6,091 nucleotides of DNA. It comes from an uncultured bacterium. GTDB taxonomy: Bacteria > Verrucomicrobiota > Lentisphaeria > Victivallales > UBA1829. Position numbers and translations under genes: made by a program. The stretch covers positions 1 to 6,091 of the forward strand of contig URNE01000160.1 in the NCBI GenBank assembly GCA_900549045.1, in the 5' to 3' direction. Shown here piece by piece: positions 1 to 6,036 of the stretch. The notes beneath the pieces were generated by a model. It made no database searches. It worked only from the letters and a program-made list of their open reading frames with translations, and was not told the origin of the DNA. Numbering within the stretch: position 1 is the first letter of the stretch; each line of letters starts with the position of its first letter.

Positions 1-48
1 TGCTATGAATTCCCCCCCCCTCAAACGCATTCCGCTGCGGTCTCTTTT
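1..48. other. Short non-coding stretch downstream of folP
   Basis: These are the bases after the folP stop codon, up to the window edge. They contain a run of nine C at 12-20 next to a GAATTC. On the minus strand, where folP transcription would leave, I see only a weak short stem (CGCA/TGCG at about 27-40) and no U-tract, so no intrinsic terminator can be supported. No coding region is visible. Confidence 0.5.
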
Positions 49-891
49 TTACTTTTTCATGTAGGCGCAGTAAACTTTCAGCGAATCAAGCGCGGCTTTT
101 ACGTTGTGAACGCGGATAATCCGGTATCCTTTTGCGACGGAAGCAATTGCGGAACCGCAGGTGCCGAAGTCGCGCTCCAGCGGGTTTTCTTCACCGGTGA
201 TCCTTCCGATGAATGATTTCCGCGAGGGGCCGGAGAGAAGAGGGCCGCCGAGGGCAAGAAGTTTTTCCGATTGATAAATCAGTGCGGCGGACTGTTCGCC
301 CGATTTTGCAAAACCGATACCGGGGTCCAGAATTATCGCATCACGCCGGACGCCGCTTGCAATGACCCGTTCCATCATTCCGCGCAGCTCTTCGACCACC
401 GTGTCGATCAAGCCGCCGGCGTAGACAAGATTCTCTTTCGACTGCATCTTGTCCGGCGTGGAGCGCGAGTGCATGACAATTGCACCGGCGTTGTAACGCG
501 CCGTTACGGAGGCAAGTTCGGGATCGAAAAGAAAACCGCTGACGTCGTTGATGATGTCGGCTCCGAGTTTCAGCGCCTCCTCGGCAACCTGGGATTTGCG
601 CGTGTCGATGCTGATGAAAATCTCCTGGGAAATTTTCCGCACCGCTCGGACTGCGGGGAGCACTCGTCCGAGTTCCTCTTCCAGCGGAACTTCATGCGAG
701 CCTGGACGGGTTGATTCGCCGCCGATGTCGATGATGTCCGCCCCTTCGCGGATGAGCTTTTTGATCCGCTCCGCAAGCGGAATGCGGCTGCCGCCGTCGC
801 TGAAGGAATCCGGCGTGACATTCAGAATGCCCATGATTTTAGGAAAGCCGTCAAGAGGGAAGGGACGGCCGCGAAAATTCAGAACGGTCAT
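49..891 (-). CDS. folP: Dihydropteroate synthase
   Basis: This cytoplasmic enzyme of folate synthesis condenses 6-hydroxymethyl-7,8-dihydropterin pyrophosphate with p-aminobenzoate to give 7,8-dihydropteroate, and is the sulfonamide target. The 280-residue TIM-barrel protein has the usual family length. The family motifs appear in order: the pterin/pyrophosphate loop MGILNVTPDSFSDGG (20-34, N24), DIGGESTRPG (55-64), the IDT aspartate (D96), IND (114-116, N115), LDPGIGF (188-194), the SRK lysine (K225) and RVHNV near the C-terminus (R260, H262). The loop usually close to MHMRGTP reads MHSRSTP (140-146), and the usual GFGK reads GFAK (193-196); both are mild departures. The ATG at 891 is supported by GGAG at 899-902 with a 7-nt spacer. 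It lies 57 nt after gyrA on the same strand, with an intrinsic terminator between them, so its transcription source is unclear. Identity is near certain from the motifs; the substitutions have no proven effect. Confidence 0.96.
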   Translation of the reverse strand: MTVLNFRGRPFPLDGFPKIMGILNVTPDSFSDGGSRIPLAERIKKLIREGADIIDIGGESTRPGSHEVPLEEELGRVLPAVRAVRKISQEIFISIDTRKSQVAEEALKLGADIINDVSGFLFDPELASVTARYNAGAIVMHSRSTPDKMQSKENLVYAGGLIDTVVEELRGMMERVIASGVRRDAIILDPGIGFAKSGEQSAALIYQSEKLLALGGPLLSGPSRKSFIGRITGEENPLERDFGTCGSAIASVAKGYRIIRVHNVKAALDSLKVYCAYMKK

Positions 892-898
892 ATGGAAT

Positions 899-902
899 CT
901 CC
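899..902 (-). promoter_or_regulatory. folP Shine-Dalgarno GGAG
   Basis: GGAG on the minus strand lies 7 nt before the folP ATG and fixes that start. It is separated by a single base from the U-tract of the gyrA terminator, an unusually tight arrangement. Confidence 0.75.
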
Positions 903-903
903 G

Positions 904-934
904 AAAAAAAAGGGCGTCAATCAGACGCCCTTTT
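904..934 (-). terminator. Intrinsic terminator of gyrA
   Basis: A perfect 7-bp stem (GGGCGTC at 912-918 with GACGCCC at 924-930) encloses a 5-base loop and is extended by four A-T pairs (908-911 with 931-934). Read on the minus strand, the GC-rich stem is followed directly by eight U (911 down to 904), the classic Rho-independent form. It begins 14 nt after the gyrA stop codon. On the plus strand the stem is followed by only four T, so it acts best for minus-strand transcripts. It sits immediately before the folP ribosome-binding site and could also act as an attenuator for folP. Confidence 0.88.
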
Positions 935-948
935 GAGGTTGTTTTCTG

Positions 949-3663
949 TTATTCCCGAGCAGGCGGTTCAGTGTCCGCCGGAGCGTCTTCCGCCGCACCC
1001 TCTGCGGGTTCCGCGGATGTTCCGGCGGGAACGGCGATGTCTTCCGGATTGTCTTCGGGCTTCTTCTGTCCTTCGACTTCGATCAGACGCGCCACGCCGG
1101 TGATCCGGTCGCCCTTGCGCAGTTCCATGATCTTCACGCCCATCGAGGCGCGTCCGACGATGCGGATTTCATCAACGGAAATCCGGACCACCTGACCGCG
1201 TTCGGTCGTGATAATCAGTTCGTCGCCGTGCTGGACTTTGACTGCGGCGACGACTTCCTCGCCGTCGCGGAGGTTGAGGTTCTTGACGCCTTTTGCGCCG
1301 CGGCGCGTCAGACGGTAATCTTCTACATAGCTGCGTTTGCCCATGCCTCCGGAGGTGACGATCAGAATCTGGGGCTTTCCGGTGTCTTCGAGAGCGGTGT
1401 CGTCGTTCTCTTCGCCCACAGGCTCCTCGACCTCGTCGATCTCTTCGGGTTCGGCGGCGTCTTCGGCGCCTTCCGGCAGAGCGGCGTCAAGGGGAGCGGA
1501 GACGGTTCCGTCGCCGGGAACGACTTCCATGCTGACCACCCAGTCGCCTTCGAGTTTGAACTTGATTCCGGTCACGCCGCGTGCGTTTCGGCCCATTGCG
1601 CGGACGTCGCCGCTTTTGAAGCGGCATGCCATGCCTTTCGCGGAGGAGAGGATGATTTCATCCGCGGGGTCGACGAGCGCCGCTCCGATCAGATCGTCGC
1701 CTTCATCGATGGAGAGTGCGCGGATGCCGATTTTGCGCAGGTGGCGGAACTGGCTGAGCGGAGTTTTCTTGATGACGCCGCATTTGGTCGCCATTGCGAT
1801 GCAGAGTTCTTCGTTTTCCTCGAACATTTTCTTTTTGATTGTGAGCATGGTGCGGATCTGCTCGTTCGGTTCGAGTTTGATGAGGTTGATGATGGCCTTT
1901 CCCTTTCCGGTTCGTGCGCCTTCGGGGATCTCGTAGACGTTGAGCCAGTGCATCACGCCGCGGTTTGTGAAGAACATGATGATGTCGTGGCTGTCCGCAT
2001 TGAACAGGTGTTCGACATGATCTTCATCTTTTGTTTCCATGCCGATGATGCCGACGCCGCCGCGGTGCTGAGTCTGATAGGTGTCCGCCGGAACGCGTTT
2101 GATGTATCCGGTGTTGGAGACCGTGATGACGCAGGAGTGACGCGGGATGAGGTCGGCGACATCGATGTCGCCTTCATCGAATGTGATTTCTGTGCGGCGC
2201 GGATCGGCGTATTTGTCCTTGATTTCCTGAAGTTCCTTCTTGATGACTCCGATCCGGAGGTCGCGGGAAGCGAGGAGGCTGCGGAGATAGTCCGCGAGTT
2301 TCATCTTTTCATCGTATTCGTTCTGGAGATCCTCGATGGCCAGTCCGGTGAGCTGATAGAGGCGCATGTTGAGGATTTCCGTGACCTGAATCTTGGAGAA
2401 TCCGTACCGGGCGACGAGGGTGTCCTGCGCTTCCTGACGCGTGCGGGAGGCGCGGATGATGCGGACGACATCGTCGAGGTTGCGGACCGCGAGGAGCAGA
2501 CCTTCCAGAATGTGGATGCGCGCTTCGACTTTTGCGAGCTCAAAACGGGTTCTGCGGGTGACGACTTCAAGGCGGTGGTCGATGTAACGCTGGAGAATCT
2601 GAAGCAGGTTCAGGGTTCTCGGGCGGTTCATGTCGACGACGAGCATGTTGCAGCCGATAGCTTCTTCCATCTGCGTATGGGCGTAGAGCTGATTGAGGAC
2701 GACGGACGCCATGGCGCCGCGCTTGATGTCGATGACGATGCGGATGCCGGTCTTGTGGCTGGATTCGTCGCGCAGACTGGAGATGCCGGTAATCTTTTTG
2801 TCGCGGACGAGGTCGGCGATGCGTTTGACGAGCATTTCCTTGTTGACCGCATACGGAATTTCGGTGACGAGGATCTGCTCGCCGCCGTTTTTCGTTTCGA
2901 GGATCTCCGCTTTTGCGCGGACCTTGATGACGCCGTGGCCGGTATTGTAGAGACTGCGGATCGGGTCGATGCCGTGAATGATGCCGCGCGTCGGGAAGTC
3001 CGGACCGGGGATGAACTTCATCAGATCGGCGACGGTTGCGGTCGGATGATCCAGAAGATGGAGAGTTCCGTCGATGACTTCGCCGAGGTTGTGCGGCGGA
3101 ATGTTGGTCGCCATGCCGACGCCGATGCCTGTGCTGCCGTTGACGAGAAGATTCGGGAATTTCGCGGGCAGAACTTCGGGTTCGCGTTCGCTTTCATCGA
3201 AGTTCGGAATCATGTTGACGGTATCTTTGTCGAGATCGGCAAGCAGTTCTTCCGCGAGGCGCTCCATGCGGCATTCGGTATAACGGGAGGCCGCGGCGGG
3301 GTCGCCGTCGATGGTTCCGAAGTTGCCCTGGCCTTCAATCAGCGGGGCGCGCATGGAGAAGTCCTGGGCGAGACGCACAAGCGCATCGTAAACCGCGGCG
3401 TCTCCGTGCGGATGATACTTACCCATGACTTCACCGACGACTCGCGCCGATTTCACGGTGGCGTGACCTTTGGTGAGTCCAAGCTGTTTCATTCCGTAGA
3501 GGATTCGGCGGTTGACGGGCTTAAGACCGTCACGGACGTCCGGAATCGCACGTCCCACGTTGACGCTCAAGGAATACTGCAGGTACGCAGTATGCATAAT
3601 ATCCTCAATATGAACAGGATAATCCTTCATCGGAATGCTGGTTACATCTGTTGAATCGCTCAT
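949..3663 (-). CDS. gyrA: DNA gyrase subunit A
   Basis: This is the DNA-cleaving subunit of the type IIA topoisomerase gyrase (A2B2 with GyrB), which introduces negative supercoils using ATP. The 904-residue protein has the winged-helix/tower breakage-reunion region at about 20-500. It contains GRAIPDVRDGLKPV (37-50), the quinolone region KYHPHGDAAVYD (82-93) and the catalytic tyrosine Y128 in SRYTECR. A six-bladed C-terminal domain follows from about 508, with blades near 520, 568, 628, 676, 772 and 822. The GyrA box at 532-538 reads QHRGGVG, which favours GyrA over ParC, although the second basic position is Val. An acidic insert of about 45 residues (719-763) separates blades 4 and 5, and an acidic Ala/Pro-rich tail spans 868-904. 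The Ser83-equivalent position is Ala (A89); the Asp87 equivalent is kept (D93). The ATG at 3663 has GGGGA at 3673-3677 with a 9-nt spacer. It probably has its own promoter, and is followed by a strong terminator. Confidence 0.98.
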   Translation of the reverse strand: MSDSTDVTSIPMKDYPVHIEDIMHTAYLQYSLSVNVGRAIPDVRDGLKPVNRRILYGMKQLGLTKGHATVKSARVVGEVMGKYHPHGDAAVYDALVRLAQDFSMRAPLIEGQGNFGTIDGDPAAASRYTECRMERLAEELLADLDKDTVNMIPNFDESEREPEVLPAKFPNLLVNGSTGIGVGMATNIPPHNLGEVIDGTLHLLDHPTATVADLMKFIPGPDFPTRGIIHGIDPIRSLYNTGHGVIKVRAKAEILETKNGGEQILVTEIPYAVNKEMLVKRIADLVRDKKITGISSLRDESSHKTGIRIVIDIKRGAMASVVLNQLYAHTQMEEAIGCNMLVVDMNRPRTLNLLQILQRYIDHRLEVVTRRTRFELAKVEARIHILEGLLLAVRNLDDVVRIIRASRTRQEAQDTLVARYGFSKIQVTEILNMRLYQLTGLAIEDLQNEYDEKMKLADYLRSLLASRDLRIGVIKKELQEIKDKYADPRRTEITFDEGDIDVADLIPRHSCVITVSNTGYIKRVPADTYQTQHRGGVGIIGMETKDEDHVEHLFNADSHDIIMFFTNRGVMHWLNVYEIPEGARTGKGKAIINLIKLEPNEQIRTMLTIKKKMFEENEELCIAMATKCGVIKKTPLSQFRHLRKIGIRALSIDEGDDLIGAALVDPADEIILSSAKGMACRFKSGDVRAMGRNARGVTGIKFKLEGDWVVSMEVVPGDGTVSAPLDAALPEGAEDAAEPEEIDEVEEPVGEENDDTALEDTGKPQILIVTSGGMGKRSYVEDYRLTRRGAKGVKNLNLRDGEEVVAAVKVQHGDELIITTERGQVVRISVDEIRIVGRASMGVKIMELRKGDRITGVARLIEVEGQKKPEDNPEDIAVPAGTSAEPAEGAAEDAPADTEPPARE

Positions 3664-3672
3664 AGTTAAAAA

Positions 3673-3677
3673 TCCCC
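3673..3677 (-). promoter_or_regulatory. gyrA Shine-Dalgarno GGGGA
   Basis: A G-rich GGGGA on the minus strand lies 9 nt before the gyrA ATG. It is a moderate match to the anti-SD complement and supports the start at 3663, which also begins the protein at the length expected ahead of the conserved GyrA N-terminal motifs. Confidence 0.55.
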
Positions 3678-3691
3678 ATTGTTAGTCCGGT

Positions 3692-3720
3692 ACTATACAC
3701 CCGTTTTGCCCGTTCCGCAA
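3692..3720 (-). promoter_or_regulatory. gyrA: Putative sigma70-type promoter of gyrA
   Basis: On the minus strand, TTGCGG (3720-3715) and TATAGT (3697-3692) are separated by exactly 17 bases. The -10 matches TATAAT at 5 of 6 positions, and the -35 keeps the TTG core. Initiation would fall near 3685, leaving a leader of about 22 nt that contains the GGGGA ribosome-binding site. It lies in the 81-nt gap between the sirtuin stop and the gyrA start, so gyrA can be expressed independently of the upstream operon. This is a sequence match only. Confidence 0.6.
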
Positions 3721-3743
3721 ACTTTTTTAAGGAAAAAGAACGG
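3710..3743. repeat. Inverted repeat in the sirtuin-gyrA gap
   Basis: CCGTTC (3710-3715) and GAACGG (3738-3743) form an inverted repeat. Nested inside it, a T-rich arm (CTTTTT, 3722-3727) can pair with AAAAAG (3733-3738), though the two stems share G3738. It lies directly after the sirtuin stop and overlaps the gyrA -35 element. On the minus strand it is not followed by a U-tract, so it is not a standard intrinsic terminator. It could be an operator or a weak 3'-end hairpin of the sirtuin transcript. Confidence 0.35.
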
Positions 3744-3744
3744 C

Positions 3745-4485
3745 TTATTTCAACTTTTTTTCCAGTTCGCCGAAAACTGTCTCCAGATCGTCGTAACGGA
3801 GCGCGGCGCAACGGTCGAGAAAGGTCGGCTGGCGGTTCACAATCACCACTTCGCCGCCCGAGGCCAGAGTGATGCGCGGAAGCGCCGCCGCCGGATTCAC
3901 CGTCAGACTGCTTCCCAGCACCAGCAGAAGATCCGCCCGGCGCAGATCGGCCTCCGCCCGGTCGAGCAGTTCTCCGTCCAGACTCTCCCCGTAAAACACG
4001 ATCCGGGGCTTGACAATTCCCCCGCAGAGCGGACACTTCGGGACTTTGCCGCGGTTGACGGTTGCCGCGATCTCCGCGTATTCAAACGTCTTGCCGCATT
4101 TCAGACATTCGTGCACCGCCGGGCTGCCGTGGAGTTCGCCGAGCTTCTTCGAACCCGCGCGTTCATGCAGAAGATCTATGTTCTGCGTGTAGGTCATCTT
4201 GACGATTCCCCGCGCTTCCAGTTCCGCTATGACGCGGTGGACGACGTTCGGGCGGTAGCGGTCCAGTTCGTAAATGAACGGTTTCGCCCACTTGTAGTAG
4301 AGCTCCGGACGCTGAAGGAAAAGATCGATGGAGAGAATGTCCTCCACATCGTATCCCTCGAACTGTTTGCTGTAGACGCCGTCCGGACTGCGGAAATCCG
4401 GAATGCCGGAGAGCGTTGAGATTCCCGCACCCGTAAATACGACGCAGTATTTCGAGTCGAGCAGTTTTCGGTAAAGTTCGTTCAT
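3745..4485 (-). CDS. Sir2-family NAD-dependent protein deacylase
   Basis: Sirtuins are cytoplasmic enzymes that remove acyl groups from lysines using NAD+, giving nicotinamide and O-acyl-ADP-ribose. The 246-residue length is typical of bacterial CobB/Sir2 proteins. The Rossmann NAD loop TGAGISTLSGIPDFRS is at 18-33, TQNID at 100-104 (N102, D104), the catalytic histidine at H119 in LHG, and the zinc site is C127-x2-C130 with C151-x2-C154. GSSLTV (191-196) and VNRQPT (216-221) complete the cofactor pocket. After the DFRS motif it has SPDGVYSK, resembling Thermotoga-type Sir2 deacetylases. I do not see the Tyr/Arg pair of SIRT5-like desuccinylases, so deacetylation is the likelier activity (inference). 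The ATG overlaps the stop codon of the upstream gene by 4 nt (ATGA). AAAGGA at 4492-4497 with a 6-nt spacer is the ribosome-binding site, embedded in the end of that gene. Substrates are unknown; the symbol is left blank because cobB/npdA/sir2 naming cannot be settled here. Confidence 0.96.
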   Translation of the reverse strand: MNELYRKLLDSKYCVVFTGAGISTLSGIPDFRSPDGVYSKQFEGYDVEDILSIDLFLQRPELYYKWAKPFIYELDRYRPNVVHRVIAELEARGIVKMTYTQNIDLLHERAGSKKLGELHGSPAVHECLKCGKTFEYAEIAATVNRGKVPKCPLCGGIVKPRIVFYGESLDGELLDRAEADLRRADLLLVLGSSLTVNPAAALPRITLASGGEVVIVNRQPTFLDRCAALRYDDLETVFGELEKKLK

Positions 4486-5057
4486 TTCTTTTCCTTTCCG
4501 GCGGCTTCCGAAACCGGAACACCGTCAATCAGCAGATCGCGGACGGCGTAGTTGCCGTTCGGGTAAATTGCCACGAGCAGTTTCACCTTGCTCCGTCCGA
4601 GAAGCCGTTCCGCCGCCGGAGCGATTTTTTCATTAAGGTAACAGCGGTTGAAGAGAAAGTTGAAATCGTGGTATCGCTCGTCTTCCTCCCGTCCGTTTTT
4701 CCAGTTTCTGCGGACTCCGCTGTAACGGATTCTGACGCAGTCGCGTGCCGGATCCGGTTTTTCCAGAAGCCCGGTGACGACCGCGAATCCTTCGGAGTCG
4801 CGTCCGAGCACGGCATAACGGTATTTGCCGTAAGGAGCGTTCTTTTCATTCGCTTTCAGACGCGGAATTTCGACGTCAAACCGCAGAAAACGTCCGCGGA
4901 AGTGATCGTAGGGATCGTATGGCCGCACGCGGAATGCGTATTCCTTCGGCGGAACGGCTGGAAAGTCGTATTCCAGAATCTTTGCGGCCGGATAGCAGAG
5001 GGCGAGCGCGAGAAGCAGAATCTGCGCTCCGAGCAGATATTTTGCCGCCCGGGTCAT
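4482..5057 (-). CDS. GDYXXLXY-family membrane-anchored protein
   Basis: This 191-residue protein of unknown function has an N-terminal hydrophobic segment (about 7-27) after MTRAAK, probably a signal anchor; a cysteine at 21 follows Leu and does not fit a lipobox. The rest is soluble and probably extracytoplasmic. The family signature after a conserved DP-x-D-x-F-R context is degenerate: the GDYxxLxY stretch reads GRFLRFDV (55-62). Other family-like segments are FNRCYLNEKIAPAAERLL (136-153) and VAIYPNG...LLIDG near the end. I chose the ATG at 5057, although the frame stays open upstream to 5747. That extension would overlap the membrane-protein gene and reads as low-complexity shadow sequence. 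AAAGGAG at 5068-5074, 10 nt upstream, supports the start. The start overlaps the upstream stop by 4 nt, and its own stop overlaps the sirtuin start. Pairing with a DUF2157/DUF4401 partner is typical of the family, which supports the assignment. Confidence 0.8.
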   Translation of the reverse strand: MTRAAKYLLGAQILLLALALCYPAAKILEYDFPAVPPKEYAFRVRPYDPYDHFRGRFLRFDVEIPRLKANEKNAPYGKYRYAVLGRDSEGFAVVTGLLEKPDPARDCVRIRYSGVRRNWKNGREEDERYHDFNFLFNRCYLNEKIAPAAERLLGRSKVKLLVAIYPNGNYAVRDLLIDGVPVSEAAGKEKK

Positions 5058-6034
5058 TGCTCCGGCGCTCCTTTCCCGCGGAAATGCCGCGAAAGAAAAA
5101 AGTTGAGAACCAGGAAAGCGACGCCCGCCGTGAAGAAGGCTCCCGCCCGGGTCAGAATGCTGTCGGCGGAGAAAAAGTGGGCAACCAGCAGCGCATAAAG
5201 CTGAAGCTGTCCGAGGTTCATCAGCAGCAGATCGGAACGGCGGAATCCGTCGATCAGGAACATCGCGGCAAGCAGAATCAGGAAGCCGAAGGCCGCGGGG
5301 ATCGCCCATTCCGTCTTCAGAACGGCGAGGTACGGATACGTCGCGCAGAACGCAACGGTCAGATTCAGCGCATTGCAGTTCCGCCGGAGCTCCGCCGCAA
5401 GCATGAAAAGGAAAAGCAGAGTGACGCTTCCTGCTGTCAGCATGGAAAACTCCTTGCAGAGAACCGGTTGGGTCGTGAATGTGCAGATCAGAAAATAAAC
5501 CGTAAGAAGAAGGTACGCGCTCTGAATCCACGGATCCCGGGACCATGCGCCCGCTTGAAGCCGGTGGAAGTTGAGTCCGCCGCACAGAAACGCCGCTCCC
5601 GCAAGCGGAATCGCAAGAACGCATTGTCCCCAGGTGAGCAGGGCGATTGCCGCCGCGACGGCGCCCCAGCGCAGCAGAAGCGAGCCCTTGCGGATTTGCC
5701 GGACGGCGTATGGAGTCCAGAGCAGAATGTACACCGGTGCAAACCATGACGGCACATCACCGTCCGGCTGAAGCAGAAAAAAGGAGAACGGAATCAGGGC
5801 GGTTGCCGTCAGCAGAGCCAGAACGTTCGCGCGGAACATCACCGTCAGCGCAAGCAGAAATGGAAGATTGAGCGCAAGAAATCCGCCGGGTTCTCCCTCA
5901 ATATGATAAATCTGTGAAATCAGCGCATTCAGTGACAGAATTCCCGCGCCGAGGAACAGCGCCGCCCCTTCGCGCCAGACGCCGTCTTTCCCGCGGACGA
6001 TCACAAATATTCCGAATCCGGCGGCGAGCAGGAA
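5054..6034 (-). CDS. DUF2157-type polytopic membrane protein, 5'-truncated
   Basis: This is an integral membrane protein of unknown function, cut at its N-terminus by the end of genomic sequence. The 326 genomic residues (counted from the Phe codon at 6034-6032) contain roughly ten to eleven hydrophobic segments, near 1-13, 23-41, 52-67, 70-88, 97-111, 121-153 (two), 170-186, 199-215, 244-261, 273-289 and 297-314. The segment SQIYHIEG (40-47), between early helices, and the C-terminal pattern of a Leu-rich helix, a short loop and a final helix ending in a basic SRHFR tail, resemble DUF2157 proteins; the related DUF4401 is the main alternative. The cytoplasmic N-terminal region and probably the first helix are missing. 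The frame appears to begin with GTG at 6052, but that codon and the next residues are sequencing adapter, so there is no real start here. The TGA stop overlaps the start of the GDYXXLXY gene by 4 nt, indicating an operon with translational coupling. Confidence 0.75.
   Translation of the reverse strand, partial: FLLAAGFGIFVIVRGKDGVWREGAALFLGAGILSLNALISQIYHIEGEPGGFLALNLPFLLALTVMFRANVLALLTATALIPFSFFLLQPDGDVPSWFAPVYILLWTPYAVRQIRKGSLLLRWGAVAAAIALLTWGQCVLAIPLAGAAFLCGGLNFHRLQAGAWSRDPWIQSAYLLLTVYFLICTFTTQPVLCKEFSMLTAGSVTLLFLFMLAAELRRNCNALNLTVAFCATYPYLAVLKTEWAIPAAFGFLILLAAMFLIDGFRRSDLLLMNLGQLQLYALLVAHFFSADSILTRAGAFFTAGVAFLVLNFFLSRHFRGKGAPEQ
5068..5074 (-). promoter_or_regulatory. Shine-Dalgarno AAAGGAG deciding the GDYXXLXY start
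   Basis: A strong AAAGGAG on the minus strand lies 10 nt before the ATG at 5057, inside the last codons of the membrane-protein gene. A second GGAG (5060-5063) is too close to the ATG to serve. Together with the ATGA overlap, this decides in favour of the 191-residue product over the much longer open frame. Confidence 0.7.
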
Positions 6035-6036
6035 GG

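Noticed and set aside
1..10. TGCTATGAAT resembling an extended -10 element on the plus strand
   Set aside because: There is no upstream sequence to assess a -35, and it would drive transcription antisense to folP with no gene to serve.
548..1195. A 215-codon open frame on the plus strand spanning folP and the end of gyrA
   Set aside because: Its Ser/Arg-rich translation crosses two well-supported genes and the terminator between them, with no motif.
1228..3654. An 808-codon open frame on the plus strand opposite gyrA
   Set aside because: It lies wholly antisense to an unmistakable gyrA, and its translation is an Asp/Val/Ala/Phe-rich composition without recognisable motifs. This is what reading the complement of GC-biased codons produces. 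No independent promoter or ribosome-binding site was seen.
949..3663. ParC (topoisomerase IV) as an alternative to GyrA
   Set aside because: The C-terminal domain has six blades and a recognisable GyrA box (QHRGGVG), which ParC proteins usually lack or have strongly degraded.
3679..4419. A 246-codon open frame on the plus strand opposite the sirtuin
   Set aside because: It is antisense to a motif-complete Sir2 gene and has no recognisable domain. The equal length to the sirtuin is a coincidence.
5058..5747. A 230-residue N-terminal extension of the GDYXXLXY protein
   Set aside because: It overlaps the membrane-protein gene in another frame, is Arg/Ser/Pro/Gly-rich with no family match, and would bury the signal anchor mid-protein. 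The ATG at 5057 has an AAAGGAG and an ATGA overlap.
4919..5749. A 276-codon open frame on the plus strand opposite the membrane operon
   Set aside because: Its Arg/Glu/Lys/Gln-rich translation is the expected complement of hydrophobic codons in the membrane protein, with no start signals or motifs.
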